From the NCBI GenBank assembly GCA_903887415.1, contig CAISPO010000005.1:1-64000 (forward strand): a DNA stretch of 64,000 bases, read 5' to 3'. The position numbers and the translations under genes are program-made. Every line of letters starts with the position of its first letter. The first letter of the stretch is position 1. The notes beneath the pieces are model-generated. The model had not been told where the DNA came from, did no database searches, and was given only the letters and a program-made list of their open reading frames with translations. Below are positions 27,411 to 37,974 of the stretch, piece after piece. This stretch comes from an uncultured Bacteroidota bacterium (GTDB lineage Bacteria > Bacteroidota > Bacteroidia > Chitinophagales > Chitinophagaceae).

Positions 27411-27827
27411 TCAATCCTCGATTGCCTCGATACCGAGTTGCCTTGCCCGCTCCACATTCGCCTTCATTGTATTAAGCTGCTCAATAGGGTGTCCCTGCCA
27501 ATCAGTAACCTCACCAATAATTGTAAGCGGATGTTTGGAACGGTAAGACATGGTTGGGTTCCCGGGAAACTTCTTGTCTGTCAAATTGGGATCATCTTCT
27601 ATCGGGCCGGTTGGCGCTACGATATAAATTCTGCCAGGCCCATCGCCCAGGGCAAGTTCAGCCCCCCAGGTAGCCGCATCCAGGGTGGCTGTTAAATAAA
27701 TGTAAGCTGCTTTCTTCCCCTTGCCAAAGTTTGAATTAAAGCCCGGTTCGATCAGGTCCCCCAGCTTCAGGTCGGCCTTTGTGCCATGATAGAATTGCGG
27801 TGAGCTCACTTCATTGATGGACGCCAT
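27411..27827 (-). CDS. arr: NAD(+)--rifampin ADP-ribosyltransferase-like protein
   Basis: FYHGTKADLKLGDLIEPGFNSNF...YIYLTATLDAATWGAELALGDGPGRIYIVAPTGPIEDDPNLTDKKFPGNPTMSYRSKHPL. Confidence 0.88.
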   Translation of the reverse strand: MASINEVSSPQFYHGTKADLKLGDLIEPGFNSNFGKGKKAAYIYLTATLDAATWGAELALGDGPGRIYIVAPTGPIEDDPNLTDKKFPGNPTMSYRSKHPLTIIGEVTDWQGHPIEQLNTMKANVERARQLGIEAIED

Positions 27828-27942
27828 AGATTGCCCTCTTTTTTGATTTAGGACAAAACTAAGATTTATCCGGGTGGAGGAAAAAAAATCTGCCTGCCCC
27901 ACGGCACGATTGTTACGCCTTTAAACCAAAACCTACAAAAAT

Positions 27943-28269
27943 ATGACCATTCAACTCAATACGGATCACAGTATCACAGGCAGTGAAAAGTTCAAATCAG
28001 TCGTAGCAGAACAATTGACACGTGAATTAGGCCACTTTACTGAACACATCACGCGACTCGAAGTACATCTTGCAGATGAAAATGGCAACAAAGAAGGGCA
28101 TAGTGACAAGCGGTGTACTATAGAAGCCCGCATTGAAGGCCGGCCATCAGTGGCTGTTACCAATCATGCAAATACCTATGAGCAGGCAGTAAGCGGCGCG
28201 GTGCATAAATTAAAGTCGTCCCTGGATACAGTATTTGGGCGGTTGAGGAATCACCAGCACCAATCCTAA
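27943..28269 (+). CDS. HPF/RaiA-like ribosome-associated protein
   Basis: ITRLEVHLADENGNKEG...CTIEARIEGRPSVAVTNHANTYEQAVSGAVHKLKSSLDTVFGRLRNH. Confidence 0.7.
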   Translation: MTIQLNTDHSITGSEKFKSVVAEQLTRELGHFTEHITRLEVHLADENGNKEGHSDKRCTIEARIEGRPSVAVTNHANTYEQAVSGAVHKLKSSLDTVFGRLRNHQHQS

Positions 28270-28336
28270 CCCAGATATTGGGTGAACATTTCCACGGATA
28301 GTGGATTACTATGGCCGGTAAGTATTCAATTTCTTC

Positions 28337-28364
28337 AACGTACCTGCTGGCAGGTACGTTTTTT
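28337..28364 (+). terminator. Hairpin terminator
   Basis: AACGTACCTGC-TG-GCAGGTACGTT then T tract. Confidence 0.75.
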
Positions 28365-28497
28365 ATTCAAAAAAAAATCAAGGTTCAGATTTATGGAAAA
28401 AATAATTTCCGGCATCTTACATTGAAGCTGCATAAGTCTTAACTTAGTATGGACGCTGCAAGCCAATAAGTTTATATCATGTAAATGATTTAATGAT

Positions 28498-29367
28498 ATG
28501 GATCCCGGTTCATACAGTTTCCCTACAATCAGGCTCACACTTTTCCTGTGTTTGTTACTGATATTATCCACAAAAACGAACCACGCCCGCTGCTACAAAT
28601 ACCTGCCAGGAAATGCTCCCATAGGCTCCATTTCAGGTACCATACGCACAAAAAACGGCATTGCGCTGCCACTCGCAAAGCTGGACCTTGTGCTGAATGA
28701 CTATGTGATCCGCACGGTGGAAACGGACTCCGAAGGATACTACGCATTTAAAGGCCTGGAGGCAGGTATGTACCGTATACAGGTTTCGGCTGCGGCTTAC
28801 AAAACCACTGTTTCCAGCCCGATACTTGTGGACAAAGATCACGACCTGGAGATATGTGATCTATCGGTGGGCAGCCTGCACCCGGTGCGCTACCGGCTAT
28901 CTTATAAAAATGACCTCAATTGCGCAGATACGCCGCTGGTTAAACAAGTGGACAGCATACTGGTGTTGAAATCAAAAAGGGAAATGATAGTGTTCAACTC
29001 GAGAAAAGTCCTGAAAGTATATCATGTGTCGCTGGGCAGGGTTCCGGTTGGGGCCAAGCACTTTAAGATGGACTATAAAACTCCTGAGGGGATATATCAT
29101 ATCAATGATAAAAACCCAAACAGCGAGTGCCATAAAAACCTGGGTATCTCCTATCCTTCTGACGCCGACCGGCAATATGCCCGCAGCAAGGGGTTTTCTA
29201 CCGGAGGAGATGTGAAGATACACGGCATCATCAATGGCTACGAAGGCCCCAAAGAAGAATACCAAACGTGGGACTGGACCTATGGCTGCATAGCTGTGCT
29301 CGATGAAGAAATGGATGAACTTTATACCCATGTTCCGGTTGGCACGGTAATCAATATTTTACCGTAA
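28498..29367 (+). CDS. L,D-transpeptidase (YkuD-like) with N-terminal carboxypeptidase-regulatory-like domain
   Basis: LDLVLNDYVIRTVETDSEGYYAFKGLEAGMYRIQV; KIHGIINGY...WTYGCIAVLDEEMDEL. Confidence 0.8.
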   Translation: MDPGSYSFPTIRLTLFLCLLLILSTKTNHARCYKYLPGNAPIGSISGTIRTKNGIALPLAKLDLVLNDYVIRTVETDSEGYYAFKGLEAGMYRIQVSAAAYKTTVSSPILVDKDHDLEICDLSVGSLHPVRYRLSYKNDLNCADTPLVKQVDSILVLKSKREMIVFNSRKVLKVYHVSLGRVPVGAKHFKMDYKTPEGIYHINDKNPNSECHKNLGISYPSDADRQYARSKGFSTGGDVKIHGIINGYEGPKEEYQTWDWTYGCIAVLDEEMDELYTHVPVGTVINILP

Positions 29368-29447
29368 CTGCGAAACCCATTTGAGCAATCCTGAAAGTTC
29401 TTAAATCCTCGAATCCTGATCGAACTTTTATTTATCTTTAAACCCGA

Positions 29448-29900
29448 ATGCCACATTCCATCAGAAACACTATGCATACCATAGCGCTCAGCTTTATGTT
29501 ATTGCTGTGCACAAGCCCGGCGCTTCGCGCCCAAAACCTAATCGGTAAGCGTTTTGATGACGCTGTATTGCAACTGGGCCCGGAAAATACGAAAGTTGTT
29601 GATGGCCCGGTAACCAAACTCAGGTACAGCGACCAGGTGATCGATCATCCAGGTTTCGGTGTGTTCAGAGAGTATAACCAATACGATTTTCTGAATGGTA
29701 TCTGCGAGGCCCGACACACCTATATGCCTAAATCGCATGAGCAGGATTTCGTCAACTATTTCAATAAAAAGTTCGGCAAGGGCGATCACTTGTGGCGCGG
29801 GGATAACAATAGTTATATCGCTATCAAAGAACATGATGACCTCTTTGAGCTTATGGTTTGGACCCCTGCTTATGAAGAAATGCTGGATAACCGATATTAG
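29448..29900 (+). CDS. Hypothetical secreted protein
   Basis: Signal-like N-terminus, uninterrupted ORF. Confidence 0.5.
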   Translation: MPHSIRNTMHTIALSFMLLLCTSPALRAQNLIGKRFDDAVLQLGPENTKVVDGPVTKLRYSDQVIDHPGFGVFREYNQYDFLNGICEARHTYMPKSHEQDFVNYFNKKFGKGDHLWRGDNNSYIAIKEHDDLFELMVWTPAYEEMLDNRY

Positions 29901-29978
29901 TGTGTGTGTTACGTAAAATCCGCAGCAGAGTTACCTTAAAAATTGGCGATCACGAGCATCCGCTAATTTTTATGATCA

Positions 29979-31088
29979 TCAATGTTCAGACCACAAACTT
30001 AGCTGCCATGAGTCGCCCTGTTTGTTGCTGGCCGGCGCTTCATTAAAGTTGGACAGCGATATGCCCAACAGCCTTGTTTTCTTCTCTTCAGGCTCAGTCG
30101 CCAGCAGTAATTCCTTAGCAACAGCCGCAATAGTATCCCAGTCATAAACGGGGTTTGCCAGCGATCTGCTCCGGGTTATCTGCCTGAAATCGTGATACTT
30201 TATTTTCAGGGTAATGGTTCGGCCTTTCAGGTTGTAGCGCTGTAGCCGGCCGCTCACCAGAGCCGCTATCTTATCCAGCTCATCATTCATCTCGCTAGCC
30301 AGTACCAGGTCGTAGGCAAATGTATCTTCCGCAGCCACCGACTTGGTTTCACGATCAGGTTCTACCGGCCGATCATCTATGCCTCTTACTATTTTGTAAT
30401 AAAATTTCCCTGCCTTACCGAAATGCCGCACCAGCTCATCTTCTTCCAGTTTTTTAAGGTCTGCGCCGGTGTGGAGACCCATATTCTTCATTTTATCTGC
30501 CGTCACTTTACCCACCCCGTAAAACTTCTCCACCGGCAGTTTTTCCATGAACTCTTCTATACGCGATGGCCCTATGAATGCAAGGCCATCCGGCTTATTA
30601 AGGTCTGAAGCGATCTTGGCCACGAACTTGTTTACAGATACGCCCGCTGATGCGGTAAGATGCAGTTCTTCTTTAATGGCTTGTTTTATTTGTTTTGCGA
30701 TCTCTATTGCGGAGCCTATATTTTGTTTGTCCTCTGTCACATCAAGGTATGCCTCATCAAGCGAGAGCGGCTCTATGATATCTGTATGCCGGTGAAATAT
30801 CTCCCGTATTTTTTGAGAGACCTCCTTGTATGCCGGGAACCGTGGATAAACAAAGATCAGCTCCGGGCAAAGTGCCGCGGCCCTTTTGGAAGGCATCGCA
30901 GAGCGTATCCCGAACTTGCGGGCCTCATAGCTTGCAGCAGCCACTACCCCGCCCCTTCCTTGCGGCAAGCCGCCTACCACCAACGGTTTGCCCCGGTATT
31001 CCGGGTTGTCCCGCTGCTCCACAGATGCGTAAAACGCATCCATGTCAATATGAATAATTTTGCGTTGTTTGTGCAGTTCATTATCCAT
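29979..31088 (-). CDS. dinB: DNA polymerase IV
   Basis: RKIIHIDMDAFYASVEQRDNPEYRGKPLVVGG...EPLSLDEAYLDVT. Confidence 0.95.
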   Translation of the reverse strand: MDNELHKQRKIIHIDMDAFYASVEQRDNPEYRGKPLVVGGLPQGRGGVVAAASYEARKFGIRSAMPSKRAAALCPELIFVYPRFPAYKEVSQKIREIFHRHTDIIEPLSLDEAYLDVTEDKQNIGSAIEIAKQIKQAIKEELHLTASAGVSVNKFVAKIASDLNKPDGLAFIGPSRIEEFMEKLPVEKFYGVGKVTADKMKNMGLHTGADLKKLEEDELVRHFGKAGKFYYKIVRGIDDRPVEPDRETKSVAAEDTFAYDLVLASEMNDELDKIAALVSGRLQRYNLKGRTITLKIKYHDFRQITRSRSLANPVYDWDTIAAVAKELLLATEPEEKKTRLLGISLSNFNEAPASNKQGDSWQLSLWSEH

Positions 31089-31230
31089 CCGGCAAAGTTA
31101 TAGCGATTATGACATGAAAAGGGCTATCGGAGAGGTACAAAAAAGGTTTCTCGCAAAGACGCAAAGCTCGCTATTCCTTCATTTTGTTTTTAAGACCGCA
31201 AAGCGCGAATGATAATTCTATTGTTGAACA

Positions 31231-31902
31231 TTATACCGTGTTCTCCTTCAGTATTTCAATAAAATCTTCTCGGCTGATCATTCGTGCGCCAAGGCTTTCG
31301 AGATGGGATGTATGTACCTGGCAATCTATCATCGCTATACCCTGCTGCTGCAATGCCTCTACCCAACTGATAAATGCAAACTTGCTGGCATTGCTCACGA
31401 GGCTGAACATGCTTTCCCCAAAAAAAACTTTACCTAACAATACGCCATACAGCCCGCCCACCAGCCTGCCTTGCTGCCATGCCTCCGCGCTGTAGGCATA
31501 GCCCTCCTGATGCAGCCCTGTATAGGCTTCAATGATCTCGTTGCTGATCCACGTGCCGTGTATGCCATTTCTTTTTACCAGGCTGCAATTGCGGATCACG
31601 TCTTCAAAAGCGGTATTCACTCTGAACTCAAATTCGTTTTTCCCGATTACCTGCTTCATGCTTTTGCTTACGCGCAGCTCTTCCGGAAACAATACAAATC
31701 TAGGATCAGGCGACCACCACATAGGCGGCTCATCTTCATTATACCACGGGAAAATACCATTTTGATAGGCCAGCAGCAGCCGCTCATTGCTCAGGTCGCC
31801 GCCAATAGCCAGCAGCCCATCAGGCCGCGCATCTTCAAGAGGCGGGAACCACAAAGTATCATCAAGAAAAAATAATGGCACATTTGAAGGTAAGAAATTC
31901 AA
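31231..31902 (-). CDS. aat: Leucyl/phenylalanyl-tRNA--protein transferase
   Basis: LWFPPLEDARPDGLLAIGGDLSNERLLLAYQNGIFPWYNEDEPPMWWSPDPR. Confidence 0.95.
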   Translation of the reverse strand: MNFLPSNVPLFFLDDTLWFPPLEDARPDGLLAIGGDLSNERLLLAYQNGIFPWYNEDEPPMWWSPDPRFVLFPEELRVSKSMKQVIGKNEFEFRVNTAFEDVIRNCSLVKRNGIHGTWISNEIIEAYTGLHQEGYAYSAEAWQQGRLVGGLYGVLLGKVFFGESMFSLVSNASKFAFISWVEALQQQGIAMIDCQVHTSHLESLGARMISREDFIEILKENTV

Positions 31903-31937
31903 ATTTCAAATTTCAAATTCCAACTTCCAACTTCCAA
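31895..31937. repeat. Simple AT-rich tandem repeat (AAATTTC / CAACTTC units)
   Basis: aaattcaaatttcaaatttcaaattccaacttccaacttccaa. Confidence 0.8.
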
Positions 31938-31975
31938 AAAAAACAAACCTGCAGGCAGGCAGGTTCCACAAGAAC

Positions 31976-33364
31976 TTAACTACATGGAAGAGCGACTGTA
32001 AATTTCGTGCCCTTTGCAAGCTCACTTTCCACTTCAATCGTGCCATTCAGTTTTTCTACATTTTCCTTAAGAATATATAGCCCTAGGCCCGTACCCTTTT
32101 TATTTCCCGGGATGACATAATACATATCGAATATCTTTTCAAGATAGCGCTTGTCCATGCCTATACCATTATCTTCTACCTCGAGATAAAACCACTCGCC
32201 AATCTTACTTGTCTTAATAGAAATGGTTTTTGCAGCTTTGCCATCGTCACTATATTTGATAGCGTTAGACAGCAGGTTATTAAGTATCATTTTCAGGCGT
32301 AGCTCATCGCAATACACTATTTCTGCGTTGATCTCATGGCTGAATATTATGCGTTGTGCAGCGGGCGAAAACCTGTTGTTCATGATGATGGCCTCCACCA
32401 TATCTGTCATGTTGATCTCAGAATGCGCGGCGGCCTGGTGCTTGTTCTTAAAAAAATCGATGGTCTCTGTAATAAAAATATTCTGTCTGTCCACTACAGT
32501 ATCCATCAACCTAAGGTAGTTTTTCATCTCCTCCGGATCCTGTTCATCGCTCATTAACTCTATAAGGCCCTTCATAGAAGTTATTGGAGAGCGCATATCA
32601 TGCGAGATGTTGTGAAGTAATGTATCCAGCTCTTTGTTTGATGCAGTTAACTGGTCGTTTTTTCCCTGGAGCACGTCTTCTGACAGACTTATCTTTTGTA
32701 ACATCTTTAAAGTGAACATCATAATGTTGCCCAATATAAAGACGATGCAAAAAACGTTTACCACCAGCAGGTAGCCTTTTATTTTGCGTGCAGCACTGCC
32801 CAGCACTTCTGAAAAAGCACTTTCCTTTGTAGATAGCTGAGATGAAATATCACTTATCTGCTTCATTGTTTCTTCCTGCTCACCCGGTTGCAACTGCTGA
32901 CTAATCACCTGCCCATGAATGCGATTGCCAATTGAATCAAGTTCATTGATCATTGGCTCGGCCTCGCCCCATATCTTTATTGCCGAACTCATAAACGATA
33001 CATTATGAAATGCCCGGAAGAGCCAGATAAGGTCGGGAATATCTTTGGGATGATTTTTGCCCATTATAAAACTGGCGGTAATTTCTCTGTCGCTGCCGTT
33101 TTTCGTAAGCGCCCTCCGGGCTTTGTTGTCGCCAACAGGGATGCTGATGGCCGTGTTAAAAGACTGCCAGTAAACAGCATCTTTGGTTTGGAGATATGCC
33201 GACAGGTATAATAATGCATCTTTCTGCCCCTTGGAGTACTGTGACTCGCCAATTATATAGGCCCGTGTTGCAGAGAGTATCTTAATTGTATAAAAGTTTA
33301 CCGCGATCAACGACATTGACGCAATGAACACAACTATCAATAATGAAAGGATTTTTCTGCTCAT
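31976..33364 (-). CDS. Sensor histidine kinase
   Basis: LLHNISHDMRSPITSMKGLIELM; NLLSNAIKYSDDG; VEDNGIGM; GTGLGLYI. Confidence 0.92.
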   Translation of the reverse strand: MSRKILSLLIVVFIASMSLIAVNFYTIKILSATRAYIIGESQYSKGQKDALLYLSAYLQTKDAVYWQSFNTAISIPVGDNKARRALTKNGSDREITASFIMGKNHPKDIPDLIWLFRAFHNVSFMSSAIKIWGEAEPMINELDSIGNRIHGQVISQQLQPGEQEETMKQISDISSQLSTKESAFSEVLGSAARKIKGYLLVVNVFCIVFILGNIMMFTLKMLQKISLSEDVLQGKNDQLTASNKELDTLLHNISHDMRSPITSMKGLIELMSDEQDPEEMKNYLRLMDTVVDRQNIFITETIDFFKNKHQAAAHSEINMTDMVEAIIMNNRFSPAAQRIIFSHEINAEIVYCDELRLKMILNNLLSNAIKYSDDGKAAKTISIKTSKIGEWFYLEVEDNGIGMDKRYLEKIFDMYYVIPGNKKGTGLGLYILKENVEKLNGTIEVESELAKGTKFTVALPCS

Positions 33365-33733
33365 ATCCTAATGCAATGTTAGCGTTTATTAACAATTAAG
33401 CAAAAAAATAATTTTTAAAGACGGGCTTAAATTAAAATGCTCAACTAAAACGGACCGAATACATCTACGATTAACATCTTATTGTAAAAAAATCATACCA
33501 AAATGTTATTCGCCATTTTGCTTGACAGCTTCAATTGCCAACAACTTTAAACTTCCGTGGCGATTCAACATAGCATTGTACCAACCCGCAAAACCTACCA
33601 AATTCATCACTTCAGCATCAGGAAAGATACTGCTCAAAAAATCACCCGCTATTTAACGTTAGCATGATTTTTGATTATAACTTTATTAACAGCAATTGAC
33701 CTACTTTTGTTCGTAAATTTTCAAGTAAATACT

Positions 33734-36019
33734 ATGTTGAAATTCATGAAGAATAAAATCCTGATACCGCTGTTAGTAGTTGGGGCACTTGCCGCTTTCT
33801 TTTCATTTAAGTATAGCCGCACTACAGGGCAGACATCAGAGGAGAAAAGGAAGCTAGTGGTGCAGATGGTTATGAAGGTGATAAACGGCGGCCATTACTC
33901 ACCAAAAGAACTGGACGATACGTTCTCAGCCCGGGTGTTTAATAAGCTGGTAAAGGAGTTTGACTATGATAAGCTCTATTTTACACAGCAAGACCGCGCC
34001 AAGATGGGCGCCTACGAGTTCAAGATCGATGATGAAATAAAAGGGAACTCGATAGAATTTTTTGATACCCTCGATGCTATCTATATGAGGCGCTCAGCAG
34101 GGGTTGAAAAATATTATCCCGAGATACTCAGCAAGCCCTTTAGTTTTGACGGCCACGAGGTTTTTCAACTGAACCCGGATAAGAAAGATTATGCCGCAGA
34201 CGAGCCACAGCTTAAGGAAAGATGGGCACAATACCTGAAATACCGGACACTGGAGAAATATGTGGATCTGAAAACTGAGCAAGGAAAACTAAAAGAAAAG
34301 CTGGATACAGGAGGCTACACAAAGTACACCATAAAAGGCAAGGGTGATACAGGTGTTCAAACAGTTTACGTAGGAAGAGATAAAACTGATACCATAAAAG
34401 GAGCGACCATAAAGACGGATGCGGAACTGGAAGCGGATGCGAGAGAGAGCATAAAGAAAAGCTACGACCGCTATTTTGCACGGATGCATAAGTGGAAGGA
34501 TGATGACCGGTTCACTGCTTATGTAGATGCGATAACTGAAACCGAAGACCCGCATACGCAATACTTTCCACCGGATGACAAGAAGGATTTTGATGTATCT
34601 ATGAGCGGCAGCTTTGTGGGCATAGGCGCCAAGCTGAGCCCTGAAAATGACAAAGTAACCGTCTCTTCCATCATAGTGGGCAGCCCCGCTGCACACCAGG
34701 GTGAACTGAAGGCCGGCGATGAAATAACGAAGGTAGGCCAGGGCTCAGAGACGCCGGTGGACATACAGGGTTATGAGCTGAATGACGTGATAAAGCTGAT
34801 ACGTGGGCCTAAGGGCACGGAAGTGCGCCTGACGGTGAAAAGAGTGGACGGCTCGACAAAAGTTATCCCTATAAAAAGAGGTGTCATAGAAATAGAAGAA
34901 ACCTTTGCGAAATCAGCAATAATAAAAAGCAAGGATGGCCCGGTTGGATATATACGCCTTCCGGAATTTTATGCCGATTTTAACCATACGAGCGGACGTA
35001 CCTGCTCTGCAGATGTGGCTGCGGAAGTAAAAAAACTTAAAGAAGCAGGTGTTACCGGCATCATCCTCGACCTCCGGAATAATGGTGGCGGCTCATTGGG
35101 CGATGTGGTGGATATGGCTGGCATATTTGTTGGAAAAGGGCCTGTGGTGCAGGTGAAAAACAATAGCGCCGAGGCCAACAAACTAAGCGCCCAGTCGAAT
35201 GACAGCGCACTATATACAGGGCCGCTGGCAATAATGGTAAATGAAAACAGCGCATCGGCATCTGAAATACTTGCTGCTGCTATGCAGGACTACAAGCGCG
35301 CTGTGATAGTAGGCGCAACCACTTACGGCAAAGGCACTGTGCAAAAAATGGTGGAACTGGACCAGATGGTGGACCCGATGACCCGCCTGCAGATGCTCAA
35401 TGACAGCACCGGCGCACAGGGCTCTTCTATAGGCGCAGTGAAACTTACTATGGAGAAGTTTTACAGGATCAATGGCGGCTCTACCCAGCTTAAAGGCGTA
35501 ACACCTGATGTTGAAATACCGGATGCTTACGACGGATATGATGATGAAGAACTGGGCGAGCGCCACAACCGTTCTGCCCTGCCATGGGACGAAATAAAGG
35601 CCGCAAACTATAAGACGACCAACAGCCTGGGCAACCTGAAGCAACTGGCTACCCTGAGCGAGAGCCGCATAGTAACGAACCCTACTTTTAAACTGATAGA
35701 AGAGAATGCGGAGATCGTGAAAAAGAAGATGGACGATAACAAAGTTTCGCTGAATGAAGCAGAATACAAGCGGGAACAGGAAAACCTGAACGCAACCTCA
35801 AAAAAACTGGAAGAACTGCAGAAAAAGACCATAGCGATGGATATGACCAACCCTCCTGCCGACCTTGCCAAAATAAACGAAGACAGCACCCTGATCAACA
35901 AAAACAAAGACTGGCTGAAGAGCCTGAGCAAGGATATTTATATCTCCGAGACCGTGAATATAGTTAATGACCTGCCTAAAGGCACCTCAAAAGTGAACCT
36001 GGGCACGGGGATGAAATAA
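33734..36019 (+). CDS. Carboxy-terminal processing peptidase (S41/Prc-like, PDZ)
   Basis: VSSIIVGSPAAHQGELKAGDEITKVGQG; GIILDLRNNGGGSLGDVVDMAG; NENSASASEILAAAMQDYKRAVIVGATTYGKGTVQ. Confidence 0.93.
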   Translation: MLKFMKNKILIPLLVVGALAAFFSFKYSRTTGQTSEEKRKLVVQMVMKVINGGHYSPKELDDTFSARVFNKLVKEFDYDKLYFTQQDRAKMGAYEFKIDDEIKGNSIEFFDTLDAIYMRRSAGVEKYYPEILSKPFSFDGHEVFQLNPDKKDYAADEPQLKERWAQYLKYRTLEKYVDLKTEQGKLKEKLDTGGYTKYTIKGKGDTGVQTVYVGRDKTDTIKGATIKTDAELEADARESIKKSYDRYFARMHKWKDDDRFTAYVDAITETEDPHTQYFPPDDKKDFDVSMSGSFVGIGAKLSPENDKVTVSSIIVGSPAAHQGELKAGDEITKVGQGSETPVDIQGYELNDVIKLIRGPKGTEVRLTVKRVDGSTKVIPIKRGVIEIEETFAKSAIIKSKDGPVGYIRLPEFYADFNHTSGRTCSADVAAEVKKLKEAGVTGIILDLRNNGGGSLGDVVDMAGIFVGKGPVVQVKNNSAEANKLSAQSNDSALYTGPLAIMVNENSASASEILAAAMQDYKRAVIVGATTYGKGTVQKMVELDQMVDPMTRLQMLNDSTGAQGSSIGAVKLTMEKFYRINGGSTQLKGVTPDVEIPDAYDGYDDEELGERHNRSALPWDEIKAANYKTTNSLGNLKQLATLSESRIVTNPTFKLIEENAEIVKKKMDDNKVSLNEAEYKREQENLNATSKKLEELQKKTIAMDMTNPPADLAKINEDSTLINKNKDWLKSLSKDIYISETVNIVNDLPKGTSKVNLGTGMK

Positions 36020-36039
36020 GTTCGATTTCTGATTTTGTT

Positions 36040-36070
36040 AAAAGGCTGTTCCGTATGGGGCAGCCTTTTT
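36040..36070 (+). terminator. Hairpin terminator of the S41 peptidase gene
   Basis: AAAAGGCTG / CAGCCTTTT stem with T tract. Confidence 0.65.
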
Positions 36071-36182
36071 TGTTGGTGTTTCTTTAACATTAAGGGGTGT
36101 TAATAAGGTCTTTATCGACGGGCGCTGGCGCGCTTTTTTGAAATATACCAGCGATAATTATTGATCACTTAAATTATGAATT

Positions 36183-36891
36183 ATGAAACGGTCATTATTG
36201 ATGGTGTTGATAGCCGGGATAGGATTTGCATCGTGCAAAAAGAGTGGCAGCAGCTATAACACCAACCCGATGTCGGGGCAACCGCAAATGGACTACCAGT
36301 TGGCGGTGGCTAACCCGACCCTATTCAGTAACACCTGCAGCACCCGGTATTGCCTCCAGCCTGCAATGGACATCTGGCTTTGCGAATCCCGATGTGGTCA
36401 TCTTCCAGGCGACACAGAACAATGTGCAAGTGCAGTTAAAAGCAACAAATACGCAGCAGATAGACCTTATGTCATCGTTGGCCGTTGATTTTGGCAGCTT
36501 TGTACTGCCTGCAGGTTTTTATGACAAGACGAGCCTGAAAATGGACCTGGACAGAAACGGCAACAGCCCATCCCTGGAATTGAACGGACAGTTTACAGAT
36601 GGTGCTACGTCTGTGCCTGTGATGCTGGAGATAAACGACCCCATGGTGATAGAAACAGACCAGGACAGCGTAACGATTTCCAACGACAGCTCGTATGATG
36701 CAATAACCACCCTGGATCTTTCTACGATGACAGCGGGCATCACGGCCAGTATGCTGCTGGATGCACAACTTACCAATGGCACTATAGTGATCTCAGAGAT
36801 GAGCAACCGTAAACTATATGACATGGTACTTAATGACCTGGTGCAGCACCCATGGCATTGCTGGTTTCACCATCACGGACATGGCGGGTAA
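36183..36891 (+). pseudogene. Lipoprotein gene with apparent frameshift near 36320-36340
   Basis: Lipobox N-terminus MKRSLLMVLIAGIGFASCKKS in one frame; VTPAAPGIASSLQWTSGFANPDVVIFQATQNNVQVQLKATN... continues in another frame. Confidence 0.65.
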
Positions 36892-36911
36892 CCGAAATAT
36901 GGTTTTTTTTG

Positions 36912-36940
36912 AAAACGCTGGCCCTAGGGCTGGCGTTTTT
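36912..36940 (+). terminator. Hairpin terminator
   Basis: AAAACGC..GCCCTAGGGC..GCGTTTT with T tract. Confidence 0.6.
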
Positions 36941-37029
36941 GTTAATTAGAACCTGTTCAGTATAATCATATATTTAGTCCTTACCGGTGCTTACTCTTTT
37001 TCACTATTAACCTTAGCTTTGCAGCCTGA

Positions 37030-37974
37030 ATGAAATCTTTTGAACAGTTAAGGATCGTATTTTTTGGTACGCCTGATTTTGCGGTGGGTTGCCTGGCGGG
37101 GCTGGTGGATGCGGGTGCAAATATTGTGGGTGTAGTGACGATGCCTGATAAACCTGCGGGGCGCGGCAGGCAGGTGCAGATATCGGCTGTGAAGCAATAT
37201 GCGGAGGCAAAGGGGCTGCACCTGCTACAGCCGGAGAAAATGAAGTCGCCGGACTTCCTGGATGCACTGCGGGCGCTGAATGCAGACCTGCAAGTCGTGG
37301 TAGCCTTCCGGATGATGCCGGAGGTGGTGTGGAAAATGCCGCCGATGGGCACTATAAATGTGCATGGGTCGCTGCTGCCGCAATACCGGGGCGCTGCGCC
37401 GATAAACTGGGCCATCATAAATGGTGAAACGGAAACGGGGGTAACGACCTTTAAGCTGAAACATGAGATAGATACGGGAGATATACTGCTGCAGCAAAAA
37501 GTAGCTATACTGCCGGATGATAATGCAGGCACCATGCACGATAAACTGATGGCTGCCGGCGCGGAACTGCTCGTGATAACCGTAAAGGGCCTGGCAGATG
37601 GTTCGCTACAGGAAATACCGCAAACAAATATAGCTGCGGGTGAGCTAAAACACGCCCCTAAAATATTTAAGGAACACCTGGCCATAGACTGGAACAACCC
37701 CGTAATTGAGATCAACAATTTCATACGGGGTGTATCGCCCTACCCTGCCGCATACACCTCCCTTAGTGATAAGCAGTTAAAAATATTCAAAGTGCATGTG
37801 GTGCTGGAAGTGCATGGCAAACCTGCGGGTATCCATGAGACTGATGGATCGGGCTATCTGCGCTTTGCTGCGGCTGATGGATGGGTATACACAGACGAGC
37901 TGCAACTGGAAGGGAAGAAGCGGATGGGTATTAGCGAGTTTCTGAGGGGGTATAGGAAGCCCCTGTCCCCTTAA
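37030..37974 (+). CDS. fmt: Methionyl-tRNA formyltransferase
   Basis: RIVFFGTPDFAVGCLAGLV; NVHGSLLPQYRGAAPINWAIINGETETGVT. Confidence 0.95.
   Translation: MKSFEQLRIVFFGTPDFAVGCLAGLVDAGANIVGVVTMPDKPAGRGRQVQISAVKQYAEAKGLHLLQPEKMKSPDFLDALRALNADLQVVVAFRMMPEVVWKMPPMGTINVHGSLLPQYRGAAPINWAIINGETETGVTTFKLKHEIDTGDILLQQKVAILPDDNAGTMHDKLMAAGAELLVITVKGLADGSLQEIPQTNIAAGELKHAPKIFKEHLAIDWNNPVIEINNFIRGVSPYPAAYTSLSDKQLKIFKVHVVLEVHGKPAGIHETDGSGYLRFAAADGWVYTDELQLEGKKRMGISEFLRGYRKPLSP

Noticed and set aside
31938-31970. CCTGCAGGCAGGCAGG as a mobile-element end
   Set aside because: Only a short GC palindrome; no partner end or transposase seen
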